Shown here in pieces: positions 1 to 25,650 of a stretch of DNA of 62,000 bases. The notes under the pieces are model-generated. The model was not told the origin of the DNA. It ran no database searches and saw only the letters and a program-made list of their open reading frames with translations. Position 1 is the first letter of the stretch, and each line of letters begins with the position of its first letter. Location: assembly GCF_001949145.1 (NCBI RefSeq), contig NW_019091571.1, positions 83,416-145,415 of the forward strand. The letters are read 5' to 3'. Origin of the DNA: Acanthaster planci. Lineage: Eukaryota > Echinodermata > Asteroidea > Valvatida > Acanthasteridae. The translations under genes were made by a program, and so were the position numbers.

Positions 1-335
1 TTCGGTATGCACATAGTCAGGGACGTGTTATAGATAAAAATTGATAACTTGACCTCATGTGACCTCTACTTCCAGTTTGACTGGAAGTTGTATTTAAACA
101 CACAAATCATCATATCTCATGAACTATACGTTCAATTGCAGTGCCACTTTGGCAATTATTTGTAATCCAAGTAATTGCAAACTTATGATACTTGTTGACA
201 GTCATCAAAGACAATGAAACACATTTTAGGAACAGCTATGTGTTTGTTCACAAACACATTTTCTGTAGTTTTTATTTACATTGGTAAATCCTGAACTGAC
301 AGGGCTTAATTTCATTTCATGATATTTACTTGCAG

Positions 336-1394
336 TTATCCACAGTATGTTTTTATTAGCGACAATGCAATATCCCAGTCAGCTGGTCTGGCAAGCCGAT
401 ACACAGAGAATGCTCTACTAGGTGTCATCACCGATATCCACTTCCTTGCGTTGTCTGACTACTTAGTGTGTACATTCTCCTCTCAGGTAGGTAGTTACTG
501 GCAATGGCATTGTTGTCAAGTCCATCACAACTTCATCTCTCGTCAATCAGTTCCTGTCGAGTCGCACTCTTTAAATCCACTTTGTCATGTGTTTTCCGTT
601 ACTTGTGACTGGATGTGTGGTGTGACTGTTGACTGGTCTTTTGGTGAACCCGACCATGACACTCACCTCATGCACTTTCTGCTTGGTGAACATTAAGAGA
701 TTGCATATTTTAACGTAAGAATGACTCCTCTCGCTTGGAAGACACAGTGGACTGGTTCAAGTACTCGTTCTCGAGAAGTCCGATTATTCCTTGTAAAAAT
801 ATGGTTTGAGGAAATCCAGAATCATTGTGGATACCAGACTTTCTTTGTTTTGAGTAGTGCACTTAATCACTGATCAGAACAGAATTTGGTCGATGACATA
901 AAAAGTAACAGTCCTTGATACGCAGTGGTATAGAGCTGGTCATCTCCCTTGTAGACTTGTGCCAATAATGATGCTGATATTTCTGATTTTTCTCTCGCTC
1001 CCTGCGACTGCTCTTTCAGGTGTGTCGAGTAGCCTATGAAATCATGCAGACATACCACCCGGATGCGTCCACGTTCTTCCACTCTCTTGATGATGTTTAC
1101 TACTTCGGTGGCCAGAACGAGCACCGACAGACTGCCCTTTATGAGCACAAGCCTCGCAGCCGGGACGAGATTGCTCTAGCACCAGGGGATACAGTGGGCG
1201 TGGCCGGCAACCACTGGGACGGTTACTCCAAGGGGCGGAACCACCGGCTACGAGTCCGAAACAGCGGTCTCTATCCCTCTTACAAAGTTGAGGAAGTTGT
1301 GGAAGTGGCTCAGATGCCTACCTACCCCGAGGTCCCATTGCAGGTCCCATCTGAAAACAGTGATGACGAAATCAAAGTCAAGTCCTTTTTATAA
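336..1394 (+). CDS. FUT8: FUT8, alpha-1,6-fucosyltransferase, last two coding exons (5' part outside window)
   Basis: Two exons are visible: 336-486 (after a ttgcag acceptor, ending CAG before gtaggt) and 1020-1394 (after ctctttcag, stop TAA 1392-1394). The reading frame passes cleanly across the junction (FSSQ then VCRVAYE). Together they give the C-terminal 174 residues. The first exon holds the end of the GT23 catalytic domain ([25 protein letters not shown]). The second holds [19 protein letters not shown] and then the SH3 domain ([25 protein letters not shown]), ending in an acidic tail a little longer than in vertebrates. FUT8 is a Golgi type II membrane enzyme that moves fucose from GDP-fucose to the innermost GlcNAc of N-glycans. 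Similarity to vertebrate FUT8 is strong throughout, so the identification is secure. The upstream exons lie left of position 1. The gene is convergent with SRP54. Confidence 0.95.
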
Positions 1395-1683
1395 AAGAAA
1401 GTATGAAAAATGTATGTTTTAAAAAAGATGCATGGACAAAGGTTTAGTAATACTATAAAAGCTTTATGTGTAATTTTTGATACAACTCAGAAGGCGCCAA
1501 GAATTTTATATCCGTCTGATGTGTTTTAACTTGACTTTGTACATCTGAAATACATGTAGCTTGGTGGTATGTCTGTTTGTGTTTGTTTCCGGCTGTGACT
1601 GGGATGTCTTTTGTTTGGTCTTCCTAGGCTTGTGGGATCATGGGCACCATGTACAAAAGTCTGGGCTCTCAATGCTTTTGTAT

Positions 1684-1824
1684 CAACTGAAGCCACTGGC
1701 GGCCACCTTTCATACCGTGCCATTGTAACTATCATTGCCACAAACAATTTGTCAATAATGGTGAGCAAGCCTTTATATTTCCATTGTATTGGCATGGTAA
1801 GATGGCCGCCGGTGACTTCAGTGA
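1684..1824. repeat. Foldback (MITE-like) repeat, copy 1
   Basis: The left arm (about 1684-1725, containing ggcggccacctttcatacc) is the imperfect reverse complement of the right arm (about 1788-1824, ggcatggtaagatggccgcc then ggtgacttcagt), separated by about 60 bp. A diverged second copy at about 7608-7757 shares the spacer (aacaattt..., gagcaagcc.ttata) and the right arm, and similarity runs on past the arm (gggttgacgtaggcc against gggctgattaaggcc). The element may therefore be somewhat longer than the arms. Confidence 0.6.
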
Positions 1825-2162
1825 CCTGTGTGGGTTGACGTAGGCCTTCACATGGATCTGGATCGCAATCGGTGATCCTTTGTTGGCTCTATAACCAGCT
1901 AATGGATAGAATGGACCAGCTTCAAGATCACTGATAGTGATCCAGATCTGTGTGAAACAAATAGGCTCTAAGGATATTACAGGTCCAGATGTTTTTATAG
2001 GATGTCTGTGAATGGGATCAGCCAAGTTGCATGTAATTTCCGTCATTGGAATTGCAATTTTCAAACATTTGCACATTGATGGCCGATCATCAGCCTGTGT
2101 GCTTGTTTACAAAGTAAGGCATGAATTTCAGACGTGTGTCTCATTTTAGTGCTCCAAGTGGC

Positions 2163-3060
2163 ATTTTACTTAGGGATCAACCGATTTAGGGTTTAAGTGC
2201 CGATCCGATGTCCGATGTTTTAATCAGAACATGTCCGATGCGATGGTTTTGCCAACAATAACTGAGACAAAACCCAAACAGGATGTAGGCTTACAAACAA
2301 TACAAAACCAGTGTACTCCCTTAAAATGTCAGTTTACACATTACCGGTAATAGGATTAGTTTTTGCCAACACAGTCACTGTTGAGAGAATAAATCATGTA
2401 AATTCTGTACGTCGATCCCCGCCGCGCATGATACTGATGTAACCGATCACACAAACCAACGCGCTGCTTACCGTGTACAGTACATTCAGAATAGACACAG
2501 CACCTTGGGCTGAATCACGGTAGCCTTTAGTCAAGGCATGTATGGAACCGCTGCACCATTGCATTGGTGTCTTCATCGTGCATGCCAACAGCAGAGGTGC
2601 ACGTTGTATGTTCAGGTAGCCACACGTGCCTTGAATAAAGGCTAAATTGCGGGCTACCTTCAGACCAGTCACACAGCACCTCGTGCGTGGTGCCACACAT
2701 GGTGTAGTTCCAGGGCTGTTTTAATGGCTGTTAATTGAAACGGTACACAAGTACACTGATTGCTCCATGGGGCCACGGTCCGTGCATTGAGTAGTTGCAG
2801 AGGTGTAATTTTCGGGGATACTCTACGTGGGTTTAACCTTTCATTTATCACACCAAATGAAAAAAAAACAGTTTGTATCCATGCTCAAATGAAACGTATG
2901 AGATTTTTGTTTGCCAAAACTGAGAGCAGAGTTTGCTCCTTTCTTGAAGTTAATATCGGCAAGGAAGGTCAAATTTTGCCAATCTGATATGTTGCCGATG
3001 TTGCAAAAATCGGCCTGATTCGATGTCCGATCCGATCATTGGTTTATCCCAAATTTTACT
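2163..3060. mobile_element. Non-autonomous hAT-like DNA transposon with 8-bp target duplication
   Basis: The 8-bp sequence attttact occurs at 2163-2170 and again at 3053-3060. Between them an 882-bp body starts tagggatcaacc and ends ggtttatcccaa, imperfect inverted ends. Just inside both ends are inverted clusters of the motif CCGATCCGATGTCCGATG or its complement (about 2199-2240 and 3015-3036). Terminal inverted repeats starting YAGGG or similar plus an 8-bp target duplication are the hallmarks of the hAT superfamily. No transposase-like reading frame is present, so it is a deletion derivative or MITE-type copy. Confidence 0.75.
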
Positions 3061-3200
3061 GTTATGAAATCCTCCCAACCACACACTTACAGGCATTGGA
3101 TTACTGTTGTGTTAGGAACAAGATTTAAAAAAAGCTATTTCTACCGGAGTACCGTGGCCAGTATTTATCGTTGTCACATCAGTGTTTGATGGCCCTAACC

Positions 3201-3383
3201 CCCTAGGGACCATTGAAATCCTGCATAACCTTGTTGGGTTCAGCATGGCTAGGGTTTACACCCTAGGGACCATTGAAATCCTGCATAACCTTGTGAGGTT
3301 CAGCATGGCTAGGGATAACCCTAACACCCTATGGACCTTTGAAATCCTGCGTTACCTTGTTGGGTTCAGCATGGTTAGGGATA
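3201..3383. repeat. Tandem repeat, about 60-bp unit, three copies
   Basis: Copies begin at ccctagggacc 3201, ccctagggacc 3261 and ccctatggacc 3327, each continuing gaaatcctgc.taaccttg and ending cagcatgg.taggg. The first two are nearly identical with a 60-bp period. The third is shifted by a 6-bp insertion containing ataaccctaa. An in-frame reading exists across it but resembles no known protein, so I treat it as a minisatellite. Confidence 0.85.
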
Positions 3384-4205
3384 TCATAGTTTACAGTCCT
3401 GTAGCAAACAGCTAACGTTACAACCTTCCAGGTGATACCATGACAATTTCAAACTAAAGGAATATAATTGACTGTTAAATGTCATTTTTACAAACTTTTA
3501 CCATTAGTGAACCAAAACTGAAATGCCCAGGTTGGCAAAAGCTAAAACGCCTCTTGCTTTGTATTCTGTCTGTTGATATTTTAAACCAAACAAGTTTGTT
3601 GTATGGGGTTCATGATGCACAATTTGACTGAAATATACACCCAAGTGGGATACTCTGAATTTTGTTCAAGGGAGATGAGCAATGTAACATTGACGGTTAA
3701 GAGTTTAGCAATCAGACTGCTACATGTACTTTCAGTTTCAGTCCAAACCACCAGTCCATCTCTGAAATCCCCCCCCCAATAAAAACACTTTGCTGCATTT
3801 ACAAGAAAAAGTGTCTTGGAATTCATGGGGGAAATTTAGGTACATATCCTAAATGTTTGCCAAGTTCTTTTGAAAATGTCTCTCTTAGGAAAGGAGGAAA
3901 ACAAATGGCATGCCCAAAAGTTCAATTGGGAATTTCAGGCTGGATTTGTGGAATATTTCTTAGTTTGATCCTGATTATTGTCACAAAATATTTTTCATGT
4001 TTCATACTCTTATGTAATACAAACAATAAGAAAGGTGACCAACTCTTACAAACATGTATACTTTGTTGAGTGTCAGTAAATGTATTTTTATGTAAATACT
4101 TTCATATATTTTATTTTCTTGTTAACACTATAGCATGGTTATAGCAAAGAGGCTTGTTACAAAACCAGATGCAACAACTTGAAGTGTGCTACATTAAGAA
4201 AACTT

Positions 4206-4692
4206 AATAAATTTTATTTCTAGTAGTTTCTTTCTTGAGTACTTGTGTTAAAAACAAATTATTACTCAAGCATGTAAGGTCTGCATGCATATGTTATGAT
4301 GTGTTATACTGTACGAGCTGACATAAATTTATGGGTAATTTTGTCAAATATGTTCCAGGGTTGTGATGTACTGATCAGAAAATTCTGAACCATTTTATGC
4401 GCAATATAGATTGCGTATGTAAACGTTGCTTTGCAGCGCATGTTATGCCTGCTTGGAAAAAGGTACATGAATGTTCCATATGTCGGTTACCATTGTCCTC
4501 AGCAACTTGGGGTGAAAAAGAAGCGACCAGCACATCATACAAAGTGTGTGCTTGCAAAGTATGTGCAGTCAGCTAGAATGTTCGCTTTTTTGAAAGAAAA
4601 ATTATCGTTAGCTAGAACCCTACTACATACTTTATAATTATTCAGAAGTTAGAAGTTATTGTAATGTCACTGCATTTCATGACTAGAATAAA
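4206..4692 (+). promoter_or_regulatory. Candidate FUT8 poly(A) signals
   Basis: AATAAA hexamers lie on the + strand at 4206-4211 and 4687-4692, about 2.8 and 3.3 kb after the FUT8 stop codon. Either could end a long 3' UTR. The assignment rests on the hexamer alone. Confidence 0.2.
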
Positions 4693-5040
4693 AGCCTGTG
4701 AGAGAGAATTCCCTGTCTAGATACATATAGCTGGGGTAGCCAGCTTAGGGCATTTTTCACAAAAGCTGTGTTCATGTTTTACTCTGAATACGTATAGATA
4801 GAAGAAAACGTTTCATGTGCATTATGTTCAGGTCACATTACAAGAATGATTTACAGTGTTATCTTTCTATCTGTCTTCTTAAAATAGCCACGTGATGCAA
4901 GAGCATCAACAGAAGAGCAAGCCCAAAAGAATATTCTCGCTTTAATACCCGCGCATTGCATTTCTGCTGGTGGGAGGCGTATGAGGAGGGTACTCATGTT
5001 AATACCCAAACTCTTTCAAACACAGCCGTGAGATGTTGTT

Positions 5041-5051
5041 GGTTCAAATCC
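5041..5051 (+). repeat. tRNA-type B box, likely SINE remnant
   Basis: ggttcaaatcc matches the RNA polymerase III B-box consensus. The preceding sequence (cacagccgtgagatgttgtt) is tRNA-like in spacing, but no complete cloverleaf can be drawn. It is best read as a decayed tRNA-derived SINE and not a tRNA gene. Confidence 0.3.
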
Positions 5052-7607
5052 TCCATACCATCTTCTCTAGAAGTATTTAGAAAACAGTAAACACACAACT
5101 CTAGATTAAGAGCAATCTACACAATGTCAGAAGAAAAGTTTTGAAATGGCGATGGACATGATAAACAAATGAGGTTTGCTTTTCAAGAAACTAGAAATGG
5201 GAGGATTTCACTAGATACTGTCTTGTCAGACAAAACAGGCGAGTGTAAAGCTGCAGATGTGTTACTGTACATATACATTTGGCAGATATCAACACGATTC
5301 ATCAATGTAACATTGTAATGTCAGTGATGCAAGGGTACCTCACTGGTGTTCAGCTGTGAGCTCAGTGTTGGAATAGGGTTGGGGAGAAGGCGCATCAACT
5401 TGCATTTTTGAAGGTTGTACAGAAAGAACTATGAATATGCCCCTGTTTTCAGGATATATAGAATAAGAATGAAAAAAAAGCAAAAATTTTTTTAATTTCA
5501 TTTTAAAAAATCTGATAACATCATCTTGACTGCCGCCCAATTTGTTTGCATATAATGCATCCTTCGGGTCCGTAAACGGTTTAAAGTTGGACTCGGTGTT
5601 CACACAGTATTGGTCTACACTGTAGGGGCTTATTACCTAACTTGTGATAAAGTCATCATGAAGTTTCTGCTCCGTGCTCATCTTCTGTGTGGGGTCTCGC
5701 TCTGGTTTGAGTTTGGTCCAGATCTGTGGTTTAAAACTGACCGAAGATGTGTGCAGGAAAACCGTGTACAAAGTAGGACATACGGGAGAAGAGCCAAGAA
5801 AGTATAACAACAATCTTGACAAAAACAATGGTTTTCTCAGAGGTGTTCAGAAAAGTGAAAAAAAAAAAAAAAAAACATTTCCAGGGTGTATGTGTGCTTG
5901 TTTTTCTTTCACTGTTTATTTGTTGCTCCCTAAAATGGCTGACAAGCATTTTTATACTGTGTTTAACTTGTATCAAGTAAGAGACATTTTGTCTTGTGTA
6001 AACATTTTCTACTACTATATGATTTGCATTTGTTTAGGCACTGTACTTCTGGGGATTCCAATTATAAAAGAGGTGCAAATGTTGGTTGAAATATGAAATA
6101 TTTCCAGATGTTTCTAAACCATTTTGTCTTGTAAGTGGGCGATGTACTGTATGCAAAAGCCATTTCCAGCATTTTGTTGTTTTATTGATTTTACCGTCCT
6201 GGTTCAGCAAAGAATCAAGAGGTTTGCTCTGAAAGGCTGAAGCTGTTCTGTGGATGCTGCAGACATAGTACAGAGCATCATGGGACAGATCTGAGATGAT
6301 AGACATGTCACAGTAACATGCCGCAGTAACAGCATAACCATGCCTGCTTGCACCTGTGTCATGTTACATCACTTGCTGTATGTCCTCTAGCTGCAAACCC
6401 AACTCCCTCTTCTTCTGAAGCCCCTCCCCTCGAGTGGCTTACTAGTCATGTACAAATCATTTTGGAAAAAGATGTATTCTTTTTTTGTCAATGAGGGCCT
6501 GATTTTATTGTACTTCTAAGCACAAAGAATCTCTTCATGAACAGAAATCTGTTGTTTGCTTAATTTAAAGTTCCTTGTATGGGTATCGTGAAATCATGAT
6601 AAGATCAAAAAGCATGCATACGGAGGATATTCGTACATATGCTGTATTGGTTTACATCTCGGACAAGAATGCCTGATCAAAGAATCAGGTGATGAAACTG
6701 TTTAACACCAAACTTTGCTTAGCAAATTACGTACCAAGCAATACCTAGATGAGGAACCACTCACGGAAAATATACATTACTAGACATTTTGTCTGTGCTT
6801 GCAAATGTCTTTATTTTTCATTTTTGTGAAATTGGCCCTGGGCTTAGGTTGTAAATCCAAGTATAGGCCTTGCTTGCCATTACTTGGCAGTGCAATAAAT
6901 TTGGGCCAAGAAAGGTAGTGTGTCTGCCATTTTGGATGAACCCATTTATATTACAAGCACATAGGTGCTCTGTAGATGAGACAACTCGTGTTTTGTGTAT
7001 GGTGCTTAGTAAAAATGTTCTCATTAGAACGAAATGTTTATTTTTTATAATGAACATTTAGCATGTATTCTTGTTGTGCACAGTTTACTTGTTTACTGTT
7101 TGGTTTGTTGATCTACCACTGAAGTATTTTAAAGGTAAAACAGTGTAAAACCAGAAATGTGTGGATTTTGAAGTGAATGCATCTAAGCCAGTTCATTGGT
7201 ATGTTCCTGACATAAATACCCAGTGTGCCAATTTCAGATGTGGCATCGCGAAGACATCTAGTAATTTTGGACTCACAGAGGGACGCAGTCCAAACTCCCA
7301 GCGGTGTGAAAAATTATATTGGAGGATTGATGAGAATTGTTAAGGTCTTAAAGGATGTGTTGTTTGGGTTGTGTCTGATCTAATAATTTGATGCTTTGAG
7401 GTTGTGAGAGTGTTTTTAGTGCGTTGAGTTTCAGCTGTTACCTGTGTGCCATATAGTTGGGAATAATGATATTCAACGTGTGTTCTGGGGACGCTCTGTT
7501 GAAAATGGTTCCCTCTGTTGACAATAAACCTACTGCTTCCTTACCCAAGGGCTGATGTCATAAACGTCATATTAAAAAAAAAGGACTCACTGTGCTCTTG
7601 TACTGAC

Positions 7608-7757
7608 TGATCACCAGCAGCCATCTTACTGTCAAATACAAAGATGATTAGCTTGTTCTCCAGAGTATTGTTGCCATGAACAATTTCATTAACAACGGCG
7701 AGCAAGCCCTTATACTGCCTTTATCGCTGGCACAGTAAAATGGCCACCGTTGGCTTC
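7608..7757. repeat. Foldback (MITE-like) repeat, copy 2
   Basis: This is a diverged relative of the element at 1684-1824. The left arm (tcaccagcagccatcttactg, near 7611) and the right arm (cagtaaaatggccaccg, near 7733) are imperfect inverted repeats. The spacer has gaacaattt and gagcaagcccttata in the same order as copy 1. Confidence 0.5.
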
Positions 7758-7990
7758 ATTTACCCGTGGGCTGATTAAGGCCATTGTGAGTCCAGACCTT
7801 TTTATAAGATTTTGCAGTTGATATATGCACAATACCAAAAGTTGTAATTGTTTCTCCAATGTGTGTATGTACGTTCAGCTTGTTTCTGGACTCCCTAAAG
7901 AGGCTTGCCCAATAACTTCAACAGTCCAGGAAAATTAACAAGCAGAAGATAAAGAAATGAGAGAGAGGTAGTGACTTGTCTTAAATAGTT

Positions 7991-7996
7991 TTTATT
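7991..7996 (-). promoter_or_regulatory. Candidate SRP54 poly(A) signal
   Basis: tttatt on the + strand is AATAAA on the gene strand, about 1.5 kb past the SRP54 stop. Another hexamer overlaps the stop codon itself (inside cca aat aaa tga) and is repeated in the downstream 79-bp copy, so the true cleavage site is uncertain. Confidence 0.2.
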
Positions 7997-9317
7997 TCAT
8001 GATCAATACATTGAACTTTAAATTAGTGAAACAATGTTACTGTTACAAACTGTATGGTAAACAATTGGTTTCGATGGGATTCTGCTTGTTCATGGATTGA
8101 CCAATGTTTGCAAACAAAAATAAATCTAACAAGTATCTGCTGATAAAGTGTTTCTTGTTTTAAATACGCATTTCCCAGTTTTCCCCCGATATTACTAGAA
8201 TTTATTAAGTGTTTCTCAGAGGTGACAGACACCAAACACTTAAGGACCTTACAGTTTGCGCGACTGTGTTCAGTAAAGAAATGTCACTGAAGTGAGTGTG
8301 CTATCGCTGATGGCAAATCCATGTGTTATTAATCACCAGCCAAACTAACTTGCATTCCGACCATGGCACAGTGGTTTAGTATGTGATTACAGTCAGAAAA
8401 TGCCAGGCCAACATTCCGAACCCTGTCTGAATTTCTGAGACCATTTTCAAACAGTCTTCTGTTTGTACTGGGTCCACATTAAACTCCCCCCCCCAAAGAA
8501 AAGAGTAATGAAACAAAATCCACAAGACAAAATTATTTGGTACTTAAAACACAAAGAAAGTTCTCCAAAAACTGAAGTAGAGACACAATGCAAGAAATTG
8601 CTGCGTAATATGAATAGTTGCTTCTGCTGAATTGCTTCTTTGTGAAATTGGAAAAAAAACACTCATGCATTGGAAAATGTATACAAGCTCTACAGGTTAA
8701 TTGCTTTGTATGAAAAAACACTCAATATTAACGAACTTCAGAAGCTGCAGATTTGAGTTCATTGGAAGCAACCTGCCTCCTCCTTGTAACTGGTTTGGTG
8801 ATACAAACATGTGTGTGTCATCCATTACATCCCACAACTTTACTTCATGAAATTGGCATAAGTGGCAGTTTATCTTCTACAACTCAACATTTGCTCAGAT
8901 TGGATACCAGCTTGGTTGACCTAAAGTGACAGTGACTTACATGAGCCAGAAGTCACCAGCGCTACTTTGGAGCTTACATCTTTTATACTTTGCACTATTA
9001 CCGTGGACCCTAAAAATGTCCGCCTGAAATCTGAGAGCAAACACCAAGTTCATACACCTGTGCTCATGCCTGAAACTGTTCAAAGGATTGCATTAATTTC
9101 AGGCATTAACCTCATTTCGAGCAGTATGAGATTTAGTGGTTGGAACAGACAGTAAGTGGGAAATCTGCCTCCAAATTACATATTGTGGTTTCATTTCTTA
9201 AAATATATATCGGTAATTTGGCTAACTGGTGAAAGAACTCAAGTTTTTCGGGGACTGTCTAAATTATACTTGGCTTGGTTCCACCCTCAAAGCTTTCCCC
9301 TCAATGTACTGAGATAT

Positions 9318-9453
9318 CCATCATCCCTGCCTATGTTCCTTCACACCCCCCATCCTCGCCCCACTCTGTTGGATCATTTATTTGGCCCCCCTGCTNCCAT
9401 CACCCCTGCCTATGTTCCTTCACACCCCCTCATCCTCGCCCCACTCTGTTGGA

Positions 9454-9475
<22 letters not shown>
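9318..9475. repeat. 79-bp tandem duplication across the SRP54 stop codon
   Basis: The unit runs from ccatca.ccctgcctatg through catcctcgccccactctg to tttggcccccctgct and is present twice, 9318-9396 and 9397-9475, with only a couple of differences. The ambiguous base n at 9396 lies exactly at the copy junction. The right copy contains the last codons and stop of SRP54. The left copy is a duplicate of that coding end now placed in the 3' UTR. Confidence 0.9.
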
Positions 9476-21730
<12,255 letters not shown>

Positions 21731-23449
21731 TACAACCACTCATGAAAGAACGGCTGGTCCATGCTTATTTGGAGTGAGCATGATTCCGCACCTCATGCTC
21801 ATTTGAAGCTGGCGGCAATTAATTCAAGGCCTGTTTTTTTTTTTTATGAAGGATATGCTGATCCATGAAATGTTAACCCCTTTTCTTTTGCTTTGAATCC
21901 GAAGATGGGTTTTTATGCTGCCGTTTCTATTCAGAGTTGCTATACTACAATTTATCACAGGGTTTGTGAAGTAAGTTGGGCATACCATGGTTTTTGAAGC
22001 ATTGCGTAACTTGAGTGAGGAATCTTCACATTGTTAAGCTATGAGCTCCATGCACTAAATGAAAGTGGTGCTATGCTAACCTAAAGAGCTAAGAGAGGGG
22101 CTTTGACGATGAACACTTGATGCTTTCACAGTGGAAGAGCCGGTGTCCTGACTTCACGTATGCTGTGGACATTGGCATATAAGTTCCTCGGACAGTTAAT
22201 GCTGATCCCTAGAACATACGGATGATTGATCAATTGATGATAGCAGTAAATTCCCCCCACTCCAAATGTAAAGGTAGTATTTTTGTAAGGGGGGTGGTCT
22301 CAGTACATAGTATGTATTGGTGTTGTAGCAGTAGTTTGTATTTAGATAGTGCTCTTTCTGTTTCCTTGGAACCCCAAGCTATCAGCATCTGGTGTAACAT
22401 TGCTTTAAGTATGGACTGCTCCTGCATTTTATGAGAGAGGAGTTTAGTGTCCTTGTCGTGCATGAGAACACCTGCACAGTACCTCCACAGGCAGGACTTG
22501 AGCCCACAACCAGTTGCCGGCAAGATCTTATGTGACCTTGATGCGACAGGTCACTCTGACTGTCTGAAAGTTTTGTGCGGCAGCGAGGGATGATGTATAT
22601 ACTTGATATTGGTATGGTAGCTACTGACTAGTGGATGTCAGTGAATGCTCTTAGATATGCAAGTTATTGCTAAAACTTGTAGACACAAGAATGAAGATTG
22701 AAGACACTGCATCTCTGTGAGTGTTTGCTCTTTACTCTGGCAAATCTATCATTATTTTGAAATGAGAGACTTGGAGACGCAGGTGGCAGCAGACAGACCA
22801 GACCTTTTTTCTCAGTCTTGCACATGCTTAGAACTACACAGGCATTCTTACAACAATGCACATATGCTCAGAACTGGTAAAAAGGACCAGTATGTTTGCC
22901 GCCACCAAGTGTCTCAAAGTCTCCCATTTCACTGTTGCAACTACATCACCTCATTAGATAACTCTCGTAAGAAGCAATTTTGAAAAAAAAAATGGCAAAA
23001 AATATGTGACATTTTTTAATGCCTAATAAGATCATGCACTGGCGTAACAACAGTCAACAGGTACAAACTTGTTGCTTGTTGAATTCAAGTATGTATAATG
23101 TTCTTAAGAAGTACAAACTTTTTAACAATAAAATTACCTTTGGAAAGTACCAACATCTTTCTGTTTCTATGAGTATCTTGATTTGTGTCCTCAATCAAGA
23201 AACAGGGAAATAGACCTCATCCTATGGTCTTTTGCCCAATCATAGCTGTGATTTAGTCTGACATGCGTGAATAAAAGTCTGACTTGCATTGCTGTGCAGT
23301 CTGGCGTGTAGAGAATGTGCTAATTGTCCGTATGCTTGTTGGATAGGGCTAACTTGATTGCTCTGTTGTTGGAAATGTATAGCACTTTTTTATGCAAATG
23401 CACTGATAAGTGTTTTTACTTCATGTTGTTTTTTTTTGTTTATTTCTAG
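21731..23449 (+). other. Stretch between RBBP9 cassette 1 and cassette 2, no first exon found
   Basis: I searched for a counterpart of the first exon (start codon followed by a VIVPGNG-like strand) and saw none. The stretch contains cassette 1's 3' UTR, an A/T-rich tract, a SINE-like B box on the minus strand (22494-22505) and an AATAAA at about 23269. If cassette 2 has its own promoter and first exon, they are not recognisable here. Confidence 0.5.
22494..22505 (-). repeat. tRNA-type B box, likely SINE remnant
   Basis: On the minus strand the sequence reads gttgtgggctcaagtcctgcc, whose core gggctcaagtcc is a good Pol III B box. No cloverleaf can be completed. Confidence 0.3.
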
Positions 23450-25126
<1,677 letters not shown>

Positions 25127-25644
25127 GCTGTAGGCAGGTGTGGTCAAAATAAGAGGATAACTAGCATGAGCAATGTATGAATGACATTGTACCCCCTCCC
25201 CCCATGCTCAGAGGCGCATTGACGTGACTTTTTGCCCTATGCATACTCATACCTTGGGTTACATTTTAGATGACAGAAGTGATCTAGTGAAATGTCCCTG
25301 TACACAGCTCAAGAGGATTTGATGAATGCAGCACTGGGCTTGACGTTTGTTTGGAGGAAACTGTACTTTTGGGTCAGTGAAGTTCAAGGAACACATTCTA
25401 AGGTTTTTTATTTTAATGCTGTGCCAAAGGTTCACAAAAAGTCAGTGCACTTGAGGTGGAATCCCTGGATCCTTCTTGCGTCAGATTTTGTGTGTGAAAG
25501 CTGCAGGTGGATAAATCATAGCCTTAATGTTTGAAATATCAGGTCATGTGAATAGAGATCTGGAAAACTGATGTTTTCACATTCGCTTTATAAACCCGAT
25601 ATGCGGGGGTAGTGTAATATCAGTCAGTGTGGGTATGTGAGCTT

Positions 25645-25650
25645 AATAAA
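25645..25650 (+). promoter_or_regulatory. Candidate poly(A) signal of RBBP9 cassette 2
   Basis: AATAAA in gcttaataaacacctgg, about 520 nt after the stop codon, is the nearest good hexamer downstream of cassette 2. Confidence 0.35.

Larger units (their letters stand above)
1395..9453. other. Gene-free region between FUT8 and SRP54 (3' UTRs plus repeats)
   Basis: I see no conserved coding exon in these 8 kb on either strand. The stretch should contain the 3' UTRs of both convergent genes. Recognisable contents are two copies of a foldback repeat (1684-1824 and about 7608-7757), a hAT-like element (2171-3052), a 60-bp tandem repeat (3201-3383), a tRNA-type B box (5041-5051), an 18-nt A run near 5858-5875 and scattered poly(A) signal hexamers. 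Open reading frames here are short, unlike any protein I recognise, and read through repeats. Confidence 0.6.

Noticed and set aside
3315-3330. Interstitial telomeric repeat (taaccctaac)
   Set aside because: Only about one and a half units, explained by the junction of the 60-bp tandem repeat.
5674-6096. 140-codon + strand open frame
   Set aside because: It reads through an 18-nt A run as polylysine and has no resemblance to a known protein.
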